The notes: a model not told the origin generated them from the letters alone. 64,000 nt of DNA from Psychroserpens ponticola (GCF_023556315.2 NZ_CP116221.1:930001-994000); one strand, 5' to 3'; shown: positions 42,615 through 52,311, numbered from the stretch's first letter. Numbers and translations: made by a program.

Positions 42615-44012
42615 TTATAAAGGAATGTAGGTGATTAACAAAGATTGGATGATGAAAAATAAAATAAACGGAATTACAAAATAACCCATGACATCACGCG
42701 CTTGAATTTTGATTCCTTTTCCCATAATAGGAAACACGAGTAGTAAGAAAAATGGTTGTAATAGGTTGGTTAAACTTTCACCATAAGCAATAGATAAAGA
42801 AGCTCTAGAAATCATTGCTGTAACCTCTTGATCTGGAAGTCCAGCGCCAATATCTGTAACAGCATTAATAATACTTGGACCAACAACGGCAAATTCACCA
42901 CCAGCAGAAGGAATAGCAAAATTAATTAAGCCACCTGTGAGATAAGCGAAAAAAGGATACGAATCAATCGTGGCTACTGAAGCTATAATATTCGCGAGTT
43001 CTTCGCCAAGACCAGTATAAATCATAATGCCCATAATGCCAGCGTAAAATGGATATTGATATAAAATCCCTGACACATTACTACTCGAACGTTTCATCGC
43101 AATCACATATCGCATTGGAGTTTTGTGTAGTGCTAAACCAATAATCAAGAAAATGAATATCATGATATTGAAATTGAGTTCAAAACCGAAAGTCGCAAAG
43201 TAGTACACGATATAACTTAATCCCATTAAAACGATAATGTACTGAAGTATAATACTATTATTTAATTTGTCAGATACTGAAGGGTAGTCTAAATTTTGAT
43301 TTAAAGCTTCTTCTTTTACAGAGCTTTTATTTGTTGGTTCTGTGCCATCTGTCATGTCTTTTAGCTCTTTGAAATTTTTAATTTTTGGAATGATTAAAAG
43401 CATCATCAATGGCGCAACTACTAAATAAAAAATCATCATAGCAATATTTAAAGAAGACCCTAAAGTGTAAGTGGTAGGAATGATTTCAGATAGAATTCCT
43501 GTTTCAATTAAATAGTTGTTTTTTGTGCCTAATAACAATGGAATAGAACTTGACAATCCAGTAACCCAACCTCCATTACTAAAATAAACACAAGCTACTA
43601 AAAAAGGATAATTGATTCCTTTGATTCTAAGCGCTAATTCTCTAGCTAAAACACAAGTGATTACAACCCAACCAAAGCTAACAAAAGATAATAAAACACC
43701 TATTAAAGTCACAAAAAAGTAAACTTGTTTCGGCGTTTTTATATAAATGGCCAATTTGTCTATGCCTTTATTTATAATAGGAGATAAGGCGATAGCAAAA
43801 CCAGTAATTATAATTAAAACGATTTGCATTCCAAATTCTAAGAGAGACCAAAATCCATCATACCATGATTGTACAATTTTTAGAGGTGTTGCATCAAGCC
43901 AAATAAAAGCAGATAAGGCTGTAATAAGTGTAAGTATTAGAGCAAAAACAAATGCATTAGGCATATATTTTTGAAATAGAATTGTAAACTTTTCTCCGAA
44001 TTTAGTAATCAT
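42615..44012 (-). CDS. Short-chain fatty acid transporter (AtoE-like)
   Basis: 465 residues with about ten to twelve membrane helices. Features of the AtoE/TIGR00366 family are the opening KYMPNAFVFALILTLI, GGWVTGLSSSIPLLLGT, and the C-terminal GGLINFAIPSAGGEFAVVGP. The likely substrates are short-chain fatty acids such as acetoacetate or butyrate. It heads the chain of genes with DUF6090 copies 5 and 4. Confidence 0.87.
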   Translation of the reverse strand: MITKFGEKFTILFQKYMPNAFVFALILTLITALSAFIWLDATPLKIVQSWYDGFWSLLEFGMQIVLIIITGFAIALSPIINKGIDKLAIYIKTPKQVYFFVTLIGVLLSFVSFGWVVITCVLARELALRIKGINYPFLVACVYFSNGGWVTGLSSSIPLLLGTKNNYLIETGILSEIIPTTYTLGSSLNIAMMIFYLVVAPLMMLLIIPKIKNFKELKDMTDGTEPTNKSSVKEEALNQNLDYPSVSDKLNNSIILQYIIVLMGLSYIVYYFATFGFELNFNIMIFIFLIIGLALHKTPMRYVIAMKRSSSNVSGILYQYPFYAGIMGIMIYTGLGEELANIIASVATIDSYPFFAYLTGGLINFAIPSAGGEFAVVGPSIINAVTDIGAGLPDQEVTAMISRASLSIAYGESLTNLLQPFFLLLVFPIMGKGIKIQARDVMGYFVIPFILFFIIQSLLITYIPL

Positions 44013-44064
44013 CAGTGGTTGGTTTTTGAAATCTTTAGTTTGTTCCTATATCTACATTTTTTAT

Positions 44065-45417
44065 TTAATCATCTATAACATGTGGAGCAACTAACGTGTG
44101 ATCTAAAACTTTAAAGCTATCTACTTTTGCTTTGTGACTTTTAAAGTTAATGAATTGTACCATAATTCCCATTAGTAATGGTATGGTAGCAGCAAAGATG
44201 AAAACGTATTCCCAACTGAAATTTTCTTTTAAAACACCAACTAATGCTGATCCTAATGCTCGTCCCATATTAGACAATGCCATATACAATGTAAATTGTG
44301 TTGCAGCTACAGTTTTCCAGCAAAGATTCATTCCTGCGGCAAATACAGCAATGGTAAGAAATATGTATAATACATAATAGCTGAAAATGAAACCGCATAT
44401 AAAAACAACACTTGTCCAAAACCCTGTCGCAAATGCAAAGGCAGTGATAATTACAGTGGTTAAACCTAAGTAAATGGTTAACATTTTTATGTTTCCGAAG
44501 TAATCTACCAAGTAGCCACCAACGAGCATTCCAAAAATCCCAGCTACGATATTTATGATTGAGAAGAGTTCTGAAAATTCAGTATTTGTCCAATTTAATT
44601 CTTGAATTGTAAAAATGGGCAGAATCGTATCCATGAGACCAAACAAAATACCACCAATAAACGAAATGACAATAAAAATGAGACTTGAACGTAATTTCGT
44701 TACGCGATAGAGGCTTTTTAGTATTTCAGACCAACTTCTTAACTGACTCTCCTTAGATTCGAGATTAGCTTCCCCTTTTGACCAAGGCATGATTTTTTCG
44801 CCAGGACGTTCGGTGAAATAAATAGGAACAATCATAATGATTGCTACTGCAATGGATAATAATGAGATAGCTGTTGTAAATCCTAAACTATTGATTAAAT
44901 ATGTTCCTGCTAATAAGGAAAGTGAGGTGCCTATAATTTTTGTTCCCCACATTAAACCATTTGCTCTGGCTTTTTCATCATCAGGAATGACATCAACAGC
45001 CATTCCATCTGTCGCAACATCTTGAAAAGCGCCAAAAAAACTAATACAGAAACCAACAACCATCAAACCTGAAATATTATTCAGTGGATCAGGTACAAAT
45101 CCGATACTCAAAAAACTTAGAATTAAACCTAATTGACCAAAAATAACCCAAGGTCGTTTTCGTCCCATAGAAAGAATTGTAAAGCGATCCATTAAAGGCG
45201 CAACTACCAATTTAAAACTCCAGGGAATAAGAATTACGCCAATAAAAGCAGCTATTTCTGTAGCTGATTTACCATTCATAGCTAACCATGCTGGCATTGC
45301 AAAAAAGAGAATGCCTTCAGGAATCCCTTGAGCAATATATAGTGCTGAAAACGAAAAATAACGAGATAGAGGACTTTCTGTAAGACTTCGGCTAAATTTA
45401 AGTTTAGATATTTTCAT
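44065..45417 (-). CDS. MFS transporter (AmpG/PAT-like)
   Basis: 450 residues with about twelve membrane helices. LYIAQGIPEGILFFAMPAWL and KLVVAPLMDRF followed by MGRKRPWVI agree with the AmpG/acetyl-CoA transporter branch of the MFS. AmpG relatives import muropeptides, but in this group of bacteria the substrate is uncertain. It lies between the thioesterase and AtoE-like genes on the same strand with short gaps. Confidence 0.83.
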   Translation of the reverse strand: MKISKLKFSRSLTESPLSRYFSFSALYIAQGIPEGILFFAMPAWLAMNGKSATEIAAFIGVILIPWSFKLVVAPLMDRFTILSMGRKRPWVIFGQLGLILSFLSIGFVPDPLNNISGLMVVGFCISFFGAFQDVATDGMAVDVIPDDEKARANGLMWGTKIIGTSLSLLAGTYLINSLGFTTAISLLSIAVAIIMIVPIYFTERPGEKIMPWSKGEANLESKESQLRSWSEILKSLYRVTKLRSSLIFIVISFIGGILFGLMDTILPIFTIQELNWTNTEFSELFSIINIVAGIFGMLVGGYLVDYFGNIKMLTIYLGLTTVIITAFAFATGFWTSVVFICGFIFSYYVLYIFLTIAVFAAGMNLCWKTVAATQFTLYMALSNMGRALGSALVGVLKENFSWEYVFIFAATIPLLMGIMVQFINFKSHKAKVDSFKVLDHTLVAPHVIDD

Positions 45418-45423
45418 TTATTT

Positions 45424-45963
45424 TTAGGTTATTGAATTAGCTTTTAAAAGACTATAATCATTATCAAATATTAATTGTATGTTTTCAGATATTTTCATCT
45501 CTTTTTGTTGAACATCACAATTTTTAAAAATGCCACTTATATCTTGCGCTTTTTTATGTTTCCAAAAGGCTGCTTTAGTATATCCAATTGCACAAACTTG
45601 ATCTTTTTGTTTAAAAACTTGTTTGTGGTATACCCATTTTTCATCCCATCCTTCTAGAACTAAGGTTATTGTGAATGTTGACCATCTTTTGAGTGGTTTT
45701 TTGTAAATGATTTTCTGAGATCCTAAAACAGCATACATTCCTTTTTTAACAGTGTTTCCGTATAATTTTGAGCGAAACATTTTTTCAAACCGAATAAAAT
45801 CCATGTAATAGGAATACTTGGAATTCGCCATATACCTAAAGGTGTCGCAATCTAGTATGTTAACACGTTGTTTTCTAGTAAGATCAGAAGTTAAGTCGGT
45901 CTTGCTCCAAAATAATTTTGATCCAATGAATAGGTATATAAGATGTATCCAGTAATAAATCAT
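45424..45963 (-). CDS. Membrane-anchored hotdog thioesterase (THEM6-like)
   Basis: 179 residues. An N-terminal hydrophobic segment (IYYWIHLIYLFIG) is followed by a hotdog domain with RVNILDCDTFRYMANSKYSYYMDFIRFEKMF, where the D-x-x-x-x-N-S-K-Y pattern corresponds to the active-site helix of acyl-CoA thioesterases. It probably hydrolyses an acyl thioester. It ends six bases before the AmpG-like gene. Confidence 0.7.
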   Translation of the reverse strand: MIYYWIHLIYLFIGSKLFWSKTDLTSDLTRKQRVNILDCDTFRYMANSKYSYYMDFIRFEKMFRSKLYGNTVKKGMYAVLGSQKIIYKKPLKRWSTFTITLVLEGWDEKWVYHKQVFKQKDQVCAIGYTKAAFWKHKKAQDISGIFKNCDVQQKEMKISENIQLIFDNDYSLLKANSIT

Positions 45964-45982
45964 TTAATAATTTTTTAGTTTA

Positions 45983-46858
45983 TTATTTTTCAGAATCTGC
46001 CAGCTTTTTGGTATCAACATATTGTTGAAAAGCAATCACTTTTCCATCTTTGAGAGTCCATAAGTGAGCTGCTTGAGCATTATAAACTTTACCAGTTGCT
46101 TTGTTTTTGGCATCATAGCGTAACGTTGCTAATACTTGATTGTTACTCATCTCATGAAGTTCAATATCAGCTAATTTGAAATACTCATGGTTAGCTCCAA
46201 GACGAGCAAAAACACCATTTAAAATGGCATCAGGACCAACATACGGATTGCCATCAGCTAATGAATTACTTTCCGCTTCGTTCCATTCAATTTTTGTATC
46301 CATTCCAGCAAGTACTGTAGGAATATCACCTTTTTCAAAAGCCTGGTAAAGTCCATTAATAATTGAAATGTTTTCAGGATTAGAAACCAAACCTAGTTGT
46401 TGCATAAAAACAGCATTATCCATAAAATCCTGTTCTTGAGCTATTTTGCCATCTTTCATTTTTGTTATAGTGACACCTTGAATATCAACCGTTCGATTGG
46501 TCGCAGGAATACCAAAAAAATCGCCAGTATGCATGCCTTTGAAATTCCAATGTTTTACAATTTTATTGTCAACACCAAAGACGTCTATTATTGTAAATTC
46601 GATATTTGAAAAACCAGTAATAAAGTTCTGATAATAGGCTTTGAAATTTTCAATACCAACAATGTTTTCTGGACTTTGAATAGCAGTAATGTTTGTGTCA
46701 AAATAGGTTGAATTGATTTTGTCAATGTCACCTTTATTTACAATATCATCCCAAACTTGAGTATACATTTTGATATCTTTTTCAATAGTGTTTTTTTGAG
46801 CAAAAGTTGATGTGATGCTCAAAATAGTAACTGCTAGTACTAGTCTTGTTGTCTTCAT
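45983..46858 (-). CDS. Exported protein with two SnoaL/NTF2-like domains
   Basis: 291 residues, with a signal peptide (ending TSTFAQ, about residue 20). Two NTF2-like cone folds follow (about 25-155, with FSNIEFTIIDVFGVDNKIV and GIPATNRTVDIQGVT as in ester cyclases, and about 160-288). The active site is not defined. It follows the epimerase gene by 19 bases and may share a pathway with it. Confidence 0.75.
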   Translation of the reverse strand: MKTTRLVLAVTILSITSTFAQKNTIEKDIKMYTQVWDDIVNKGDIDKINSTYFDTNITAIQSPENIVGIENFKAYYQNFITGFSNIEFTIIDVFGVDNKIVKHWNFKGMHTGDFFGIPATNRTVDIQGVTITKMKDGKIAQEQDFMDNAVFMQQLGLVSNPENISIINGLYQAFEKGDIPTVLAGMDTKIEWNEAESNSLADGNPYVGPDAILNGVFARLGANHEYFKLADIELHEMSNNQVLATLRYDAKNKATGKVYNAQAAHLWTLKDGKVIAFQQYVDTKKLADSEK

Positions 46859-46877
46859 TTTTAATTTTTAGTTTATT

Positions 46878-47816
46878 TTAATTAGAATATTCATTTAAAG
46901 TGGATTGTACTGATTGAAAAGGAAGACCTAATTCACGTTCAGCTTTTTGATTTTGGTAAATAACTTTAGGTTGGTTTTTAGGTGTTTGATGGTTTAGCAT
47001 TAATGAAATATCAGAAACAGCATAAGTTTCACTACTGAGTAAGTAGTTTTTGCCATGTAAACTAGGAATGGTAGCTGCTTTAAATACAGCATTTGCAACA
47101 TCTTTAACATTGACTATAGCAAACTCAGCATCTGTGTCATACAGCATTTGAATAAATGGGTTAGGAGCAAGGTTGTTTTTAAATAAAAATTGTAAGCCTG
47201 TTGATGTGGAATCTTCCCTGTTAGACATTGATTTTCCCATTACAAAAACAGGAGACACACTTGTGATTTCAAAATCTAATTGCGGATGGTTTTCTATAAA
47301 TGCATTGACAGCTTGATTCGCCATAAATTTTGCTTGTGCATAAGGATGACTTTCGTTGCTTATGAAAGGAGTATCAGTTTCACTAAAAGTATCTGTTGCT
47401 AACTTTTCACCTGCTGGCATTGGGAAATTTGTATTCCAAGCAGCAACTGAAGCAATAAGAACGACCTTTTTTACAGTTGGTGTTGATTTGATTGCATCTA
47501 AAAAGTTTTCTGTGCCTTTAATGGTTGGGTCAAATAATTCAGATTGTGGATCTGTAACATCTAATTGAAAAGGTGTGCCACCATGAATGACAATGTCACA
47601 GTCTTTTACAAATTCTTTTAATTGTGTTTTGTCTACAACATTAAGTTCACTAATGTATAAATGATCAGCATGATCTAACTCCATTAAATGTTGATATTTT
47701 TCTTGTTTTGAAATGTTTGTAGATGAGACCTTTACTTCAAAACCATTTTCTAAAAATTGTTTGGTGATGTGACTTCCTATAAAGCCAGAACCTCCAATGA
47801 TGCCTACTTTTTTCAT
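46878..47816 (-). CDS. NAD-dependent epimerase/dehydratase (extended SDR)
   Basis: 312 residues. Nucleotide-binding GIIGGSGFIGSHI is at the N-terminus. The catalytic Tyr-x-x-x-Lys appears in HPYAQAKFMAN (Y-A-Q-A-K), with the upstream Ser in VLIASVAAWN. Substrate unknown. It is first of a pair with the SnoaL-like gene and is preceded by a 105-nt region bounded by inverted repeats. Confidence 0.82.
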   Translation of the reverse strand: MKKVGIIGGSGFIGSHITKQFLENGFEVKVSSTNISKQEKYQHLMELDHADHLYISELNVVDKTQLKEFVKDCDIVIHGGTPFQLDVTDPQSELFDPTIKGTENFLDAIKSTPTVKKVVLIASVAAWNTNFPMPAGEKLATDTFSETDTPFISNESHPYAQAKFMANQAVNAFIENHPQLDFEITSVSPVFVMGKSMSNREDSTSTGLQFLFKNNLAPNPFIQMLYDTDAEFAIVNVKDVANAVFKAATIPSLHGKNYLLSSETYAVSDISLMLNHQTPKNQPKVIYQNQKAERELGLPFQSVQSTLNEYSN

Positions 47817-47846
47817 GATTGATGCTTATAATAAGTTGGAAGAAAA

Positions 47847-47951
47847 AACAGGCAGATGATAAACTCGTTGGTTGGTTTACTTTTTAAAACACTAAATAGA
47901 AAACCTTTTAGTAATATCACGATCCTCTCCACAAAAACCGTTCTGCCTGTT
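47847..47951. other. 105-nt intergenic segment bounded by a 10-bp inverted repeat
   Basis: AACAGGCAGA (47847-47856) and TCTGCCTGTT (47942-47951) are perfect reverse complements enclosing 85 nt between the SnoaL-like gene at 48008 and the epimerase start at 47816. No confident frame lies inside. It may be a folded 5' leader of the epimerase message, a small RNA, or the remains of a small mobile unit. Confidence 0.4.
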
Positions 47952-48007
47952 AGAAATAATTATTCAAGTTGAAGTTTTTATATTTCAATTGAATATGAAA
48001 GTACTTT

Positions 48008-48544
48008 TTATTCTTTCTTTTTTGGAGGAGTTAGTGTATAACCCATAGCTTTAGCAATAGCCAAATTATCATAATATATTACTGATTTTTGTATTTTACC
48101 ATTTTCAACCATTGCGGTGTATTGATATGGTAAAATGATGTCTGCTCCATCTTGTGTAAACGTATAGGTTCCCCAAATAGACACCCAATGACCTTTGTAA
48201 TCACCTTCTAGTACTCTCCAAGTATTAACTACATACTCATTTTTTTGATTAGTACGAATTTTATGTATGTCTTTCCAACTTGCTATTTCTTCAGCTTTTG
48301 TTGAACTTTCACCATTACTAGGGCCATTATTTACATATGTATCTGATAATAAATTATCTACGATATCCATTTTGTTGTTTATTACGGCATCAAGGTAATC
48401 TGTAACGATCTTAAGGTCTTCTTCGGCAGTAGGATTTTGTGTAACGACTTCATTGAAACTTTTCGTTTCCTGTTCTTGGGCAGTAGTGATTTGTCCTATG
48501 AAAAGGAATACTACTAGTGCTATTGTTTTTAATATTGTTTTCAT
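48008..48544 (-). CDS. Exported SnoaL/NTF2-like protein
   Basis: 178 residues, with a signal peptide (ending GQITTAQ). One NTF2-like domain (about 38-165) contains NNKMDIVDNLLSDTYVNNGP and WVSIWGTYTF with a buried Trp/Tyr cluster. It is a relative of the two-domain protein at 45983-46858. Function unknown. It follows the next upstream gene by 59 bases. Confidence 0.65.
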   Translation of the reverse strand: MKTILKTIALVVFLFIGQITTAQEQETKSFNEVVTQNPTAEEDLKIVTDYLDAVINNKMDIVDNLLSDTYVNNGPSNGESSTKAEEIASWKDIHKIRTNQKNEYVVNTWRVLEGDYKGHWVSIWGTYTFTQDGADIILPYQYTAMVENGKIQKSVIYYDNLAIAKAMGYTLTPPKKKE

Positions 48545-48603
48545 AATTGTTGTTTTATAAGGTTAATGTTTTTTTAATTCTCTATAATGAATAGACCTAA
48601 ATT

Positions 48604-49338
48604 TTAGTTCATACTTAAGTCTTCTACTAACGTATAAGTATAGCTCCAAGCATCTTCTAAGGATGCATTAAATTTTTTGCGGATATCTTGAGCTTTTGAT
48701 TTGCCATGTACACTTTCATATACTTTCCATACACTGTCTGTGTCTTTATCTAAATCGGCAAAATCTTTAAAAGGTGTTGAAATAAAATAATCAGCGCCTT
48801 CTCCACCCATGATGCTGTACCAATAGCCTCTATTAGCTCCTTCTTTTTTTGCAATGGTTGATGTCACCTCTTTTAAGACTTCATTAAAAGCTACAAAGTC
48901 GTTCACTTTAAAGCTATTTACCCAAACAATACTCATGCCTTCCATATTGGCTTTGCGACTTGGTTCTGGCATATATCTAGTAACATTATATTCAGAACTT
49001 TCTATGTGAGGTATAATAGAGCTTATTGCGATTGTTCTACATTCTTTTGCTGCAGCATCTTTTTTGTCCATGTCAGCCCAATTAGCTAATCTTGATGACA
49101 ATACATAAACATTCCCTTTTCCTTGTAGGCGATGCCAAACATTCCAAGTATTTGTTCCTTTGCTGTCTTTGTAACATTTGTTCCACTTTTTTACACCATC
49201 TGTGAAGTTAGTGTCTTGTCCTTGTTTAATTGTAAATTCTGTGAGATCAAGAATAAAACTTTCTTCTGCATCTTGGGCTTGAGTAATTGTAGGTAGCATT
49301 AATAAAAAGCAAGCTGTTAATAAAATTGTTTTACACAT
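48604..49338 (-). CDS. Exported protein of unknown function
   Basis: I start at the ATG at 49338 (244 residues) since MCKTILLTACFLLMLPTITQ gives a proper signal peptide; the in-frame ATG at 49386 would bury it behind 16 polar residues. I do not recognise a family. It has aromatic-rich segments (WNVWHRLQGKGNVYVLS and RGYWYSIMGGEGADYF) that look like two similar halves, which suggests a duplicated ferredoxin-like (dimeric alpha/beta barrel) fold. It may be regulated by the adjacent LytTR system. Confidence 0.6.
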   Translation of the reverse strand: MCKTILLTACFLLMLPTITQAQDAEESFILDLTEFTIKQGQDTNFTDGVKKWNKCYKDSKGTNTWNVWHRLQGKGNVYVLSSRLANWADMDKKDAAAKECRTIAISSIIPHIESSEYNVTRYMPEPSRKANMEGMSIVWVNSFKVNDFVAFNEVLKEVTSTIAKKEGANRGYWYSIMGGEGADYFISTPFKDFADLDKDTDSVWKVYESVHGKSKAQDIRKKFNASLEDAWSYTYTLVEDLSMN

Positions 49339-49531
49339 GTCACTTGTATTGATTAAGTGTTCGTGAAATTGTTTTGAAATTTTCATGATTAATAGTTTTA
49401 ATGGTTAATTAATATTGAATCTGTATTGATTCTATTACTAAATAACTGATAATCATGATAAAAAAGAAACAATATAGGACGAATGGATGCTTTTACTGTC
49501 CGAAGGATAGCATCTAATTATCGAAGAAGAA

Positions 49532-50281
49532 TTAGATGGTCTGTAATCTTTTGAGTAATTCTTCTTTTAAAGTTTTACTTACAGGTATAGCTTTTTTAGC
49601 AATAACAATATGACTTGTTGCAATTTCATCTATTTGAGATAGATTGACAATAAATGAACGATGTACTCTTAAGAAGTGTTTGTTTGGTAGTTTCTCATCC
49701 ATATCTTTTAAGGTTATTACCAATAAATATTCTTTGCCTTTTGAATAGATGCGACAATAATTACGTTCGGCTTCAATATAGAAAATGTCATTGATATGGA
49801 CTTTTACCATTTTGTCATTATGTCGCACAAAAATACAGTCACTAAGCATAAACGGAGATGATTCAGCAACTGAAGAACTGATCTCTACATTATCATTGTT
49901 TTCTTGCTGAAGACGATCTACTGTTAGTTCAATAGCACGTTGAAGGTCTAATTTTTTAAAAGGCTTAGAAATAAACGCATGAGGATGTGTGCTTTTTGCA
50001 CGATTAAAATTAGTTTCATCTGCATTTGCAGTTAAATATATAACTGCAATTTCATGCTCTTTTTGAATGCGTTTTACGGTGTCTATTCCATCCAAATCGC
50101 CTTTCAAATTTATATCCATTAAAACAATATCTGGAAGGTCATGTTTAACGCATGTTATTGCTTCTTCTGCTCTTGGTACAATTCCAATAATATCGTAACC
50201 AAGTGTAGTAAGTTGTAAAGAGATATTTGCTGCGATTATCATTTCATCCTCAACAATCAATATTTTTATAGGTGTACTCAT
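49532..50281 (-). CDS. LytTR family response regulator
   Basis: 249 residues. Receiver: VEDEM, phospho-acceptor Asp in IVLMDINLKGD, and Lys in FISKPFKKLD. LytTR domain (about 150-249): IEAERNYCRIYSKG and FLRVHRSFIVN. It directly follows the TPR kinase gene with no spacing between stop and start. The same layout occurs at 23.4-26.1 kb on the plus strand, a paralogous system. Confidence 0.9.
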   Translation of the reverse strand: MSTPIKILIVEDEMIIAANISLQLTTLGYDIIGIVPRAEEAITCVKHDLPDIVLMDINLKGDLDGIDTVKRIQKEHEIAVIYLTANADETNFNRAKSTHPHAFISKPFKKLDLQRAIELTVDRLQQENNDNVEISSSVAESSPFMLSDCIFVRHNDKMVKVHINDIFYIEAERNYCRIYSKGKEYLLVITLKDMDEKLPNKHFLRVHRSFIVNLSQIDEIATSHIVIAKKAIPVSKTLKEELLKRLQTI

Positions 50282-52174
50282 TTATGCAGCAGATTTAATT
50301 TTAAATTCAAATACAACTGACGTTCCGTTTTCATGGTTCTCTTGCATATTTCCATTGAGTTGTTGGGTGAGTAATTTAATAAGTTGCGTTCCAAAACCTG
50401 TCCCTTTTGGAGTTGCTTCAGTGGTTTTTCCAATCCCATTATCGACTACTTTTAATGTCAAAATTTCTGAATTTGATCGTGTTAAACAGATTTCAATTTT
50501 CCCTTTACTATCTTCTGGGAAAGCATATTTTAAAGCGTTTGTTATAAGTTCATTTACAATAAGTCCGATAGGAACAGCAGTGTCTACATCAAGTTCTAAT
50601 TGCTCCATAGCACATTCAATTTTCACTTTATCATCAGCATCAAATGTATCTAAAATACCATCGCCTAAATTAATGAAATAGTCTTTCATATCGATACAGC
50701 CTAAGTTTTCACCTTGATATAATTTTTGATGAATAATTCCCATGGATTGGACTCTGTTCTGGCTAGCAATCATGGCATCTTTTGTTGCAGAATCTTCTAA
50801 CTCGGCAGATTGTAATGCAATTAGGCTTTTAACCAATTCAAGATTGTTTTTTACACGATGATGAATCTCTCTTAGTAGTAATTCGTTTTGGGTATTCTTG
50901 TTGTCTAATTCGTTATTTAATAGTTCTAATTGCTGATTTCGCTTTTGGTTTTTCCTAGAATAATAAAATAATCCGAATAGTATCGTTGCTAATAAAGCTG
51001 TTAAAACTAAATATAAAATCTTAGTACGTTTTTGTTGACTGATTTTCTCATCCTGAAATTTAATTGTAGCATTTTTTTGACCAACTTCATATTTTGATTG
51101 CGCTTCATTTTCTAAACTTAAGATGATATTGTCTTTAAAAGATTCTAATTCTGAAGTATATAACTGATGGTAATACAATGCCTTTTTATGGTCACTAAGT
51201 GATTCATATATTTCAGAAACATGCATGTAGTTTTCCCATAAATTTCGAGTTCTCCCAGTTTTTTTGATGAGATCAATAGCTTTTAAGTTATAAGGTAAAG
51301 CTTCTTTATATCGTCCTTGCATAAGATAAACATGACCAATATTTGCTAACGAAGGGATGAGGTAGCACTCAAGTCCCATTTGTTTTGAATTATCAAAATT
51401 TGTTTGATAATCTACTATGGCTTCATCGTAATGCTCCATATATTTATAAATGTTGCCTCTCCAATTAACAGAAGCCATCATAGGTATACCAGTTTCACCT
51501 AATTGCCTATAAAGTTCTATTGATGCGTTTATTGATTTCAATGCGTTTTCTGAATCAAATCCAGTAAATAACTGGCTGCTAGCTTTAAAGCGATAGGTAA
51601 GTGCTAGGTCTTCATTTGCATTAATGTTTTTCTGAATGATGATGGCTTTATCACAATATTTAATGGCTTCATTATAATTGTTTTCATAATATAATAAATC
51701 GCCAACATGTGCAAACGATAATGCTATTCCTCTTTGGTTATCTAGTTTTTCGTAAAGTTCTAAGGCCTTGTAAACAAACTTTTTTGCTTGATTGTAATTT
51801 GCTTTTACAGTGTAAAACCCTTTAATGTCCATATAAATATTAGCAAGGCTGAGGTCTTCATTTATATTGCTATAAATGTCTTTAGCTTTATTAAAATAAT
51901 ATAAGGAAGAATCTAATTTTGAGTATTCTTTATGATATATAGCTAAATAACGATAAGATTGAGCAAGTGAAATTTGATTATTAACTTGCTTTGAAAGTTG
52001 AATTGCTTTTTGGGAATTTAAACCAATTAAAGTTGAGTCTTTTGGCTTATCTACATGCGTTTCCAGCCAATCCATTATATCATTTATTGATGATGGATTC
52101 GCATCTGAAGTTTGAGCATGACTATTAATTACACAAAATAGTGTAAGTAATATTAGGGTTAGTTTTTTAGTCAT
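50282..52174 (-). CDS. TPR-containing sensor histidine kinase (HisKA_2 type)
   Basis: 630 residues. Signal peptide (ending VINSHAQ), six or more TPR units (about 45-340), one membrane helix (ILYLVLTALLATILFGLFYY, about 383-402), and a HisKA_2 domain with LLREIHHRVKNNLELVKSLI (phospho-acceptor His). The HATPase has VNELITNALKYAF (N box) and KVVDNGIGKT (G1). Sequence and layout resemble the kinase at 23370-25367; both signal to LytTR regulators. Confidence 0.88.
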   Translation of the reverse strand: MTKKLTLILLTLFCVINSHAQTSDANPSSINDIMDWLETHVDKPKDSTLIGLNSQKAIQLSKQVNNQISLAQSYRYLAIYHKEYSKLDSSLYYFNKAKDIYSNINEDLSLANIYMDIKGFYTVKANYNQAKKFVYKALELYEKLDNQRGIALSFAHVGDLLYYENNYNEAIKYCDKAIIIQKNINANEDLALTYRFKASSQLFTGFDSENALKSINASIELYRQLGETGIPMMASVNWRGNIYKYMEHYDEAIVDYQTNFDNSKQMGLECYLIPSLANIGHVYLMQGRYKEALPYNLKAIDLIKKTGRTRNLWENYMHVSEIYESLSDHKKALYYHQLYTSELESFKDNIILSLENEAQSKYEVGQKNATIKFQDEKISQQKRTKILYLVLTALLATILFGLFYYSRKNQKRNQQLELLNNELDNKNTQNELLLREIHHRVKNNLELVKSLIALQSAELEDSATKDAMIASQNRVQSMGIIHQKLYQGENLGCIDMKDYFINLGDGILDTFDADDKVKIECAMEQLELDVDTAVPIGLIVNELITNALKYAFPEDSKGKIEICLTRSNSEILTLKVVDNGIGKTTEATPKGTGFGTQLIKLLTQQLNGNMQENHENGTSVVFEFKIKSAA

Positions 52175-52311
52175 AAGTCTTTATATAGCTATTAAAAGAC
52201 TTTAGGGAAAGCTAAAGGTAGTAAAAAAATCCTTACAATTTTAACATTGTCTTAACGAAGCGAAACTTAAGATCTATAAAAAGAATACAGAGTTCTTATC
52301 GTTTTTTTAAT

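Noticed and set aside
47856-47975. Plus-strand frame of about 39 codons inside the inverted-repeat element
   Set aside because: It has no promoter, its composition is not protein-like, and it is opposite to the neighbouring genes.
49511-49538. Hairpin CATCTAATT/AATTAGATG at the end of the LytTR gene as a terminator
   Set aside because: It overlaps the stop codon, is AT-rich and has no T-tract on the minus strand, so I do not call it.
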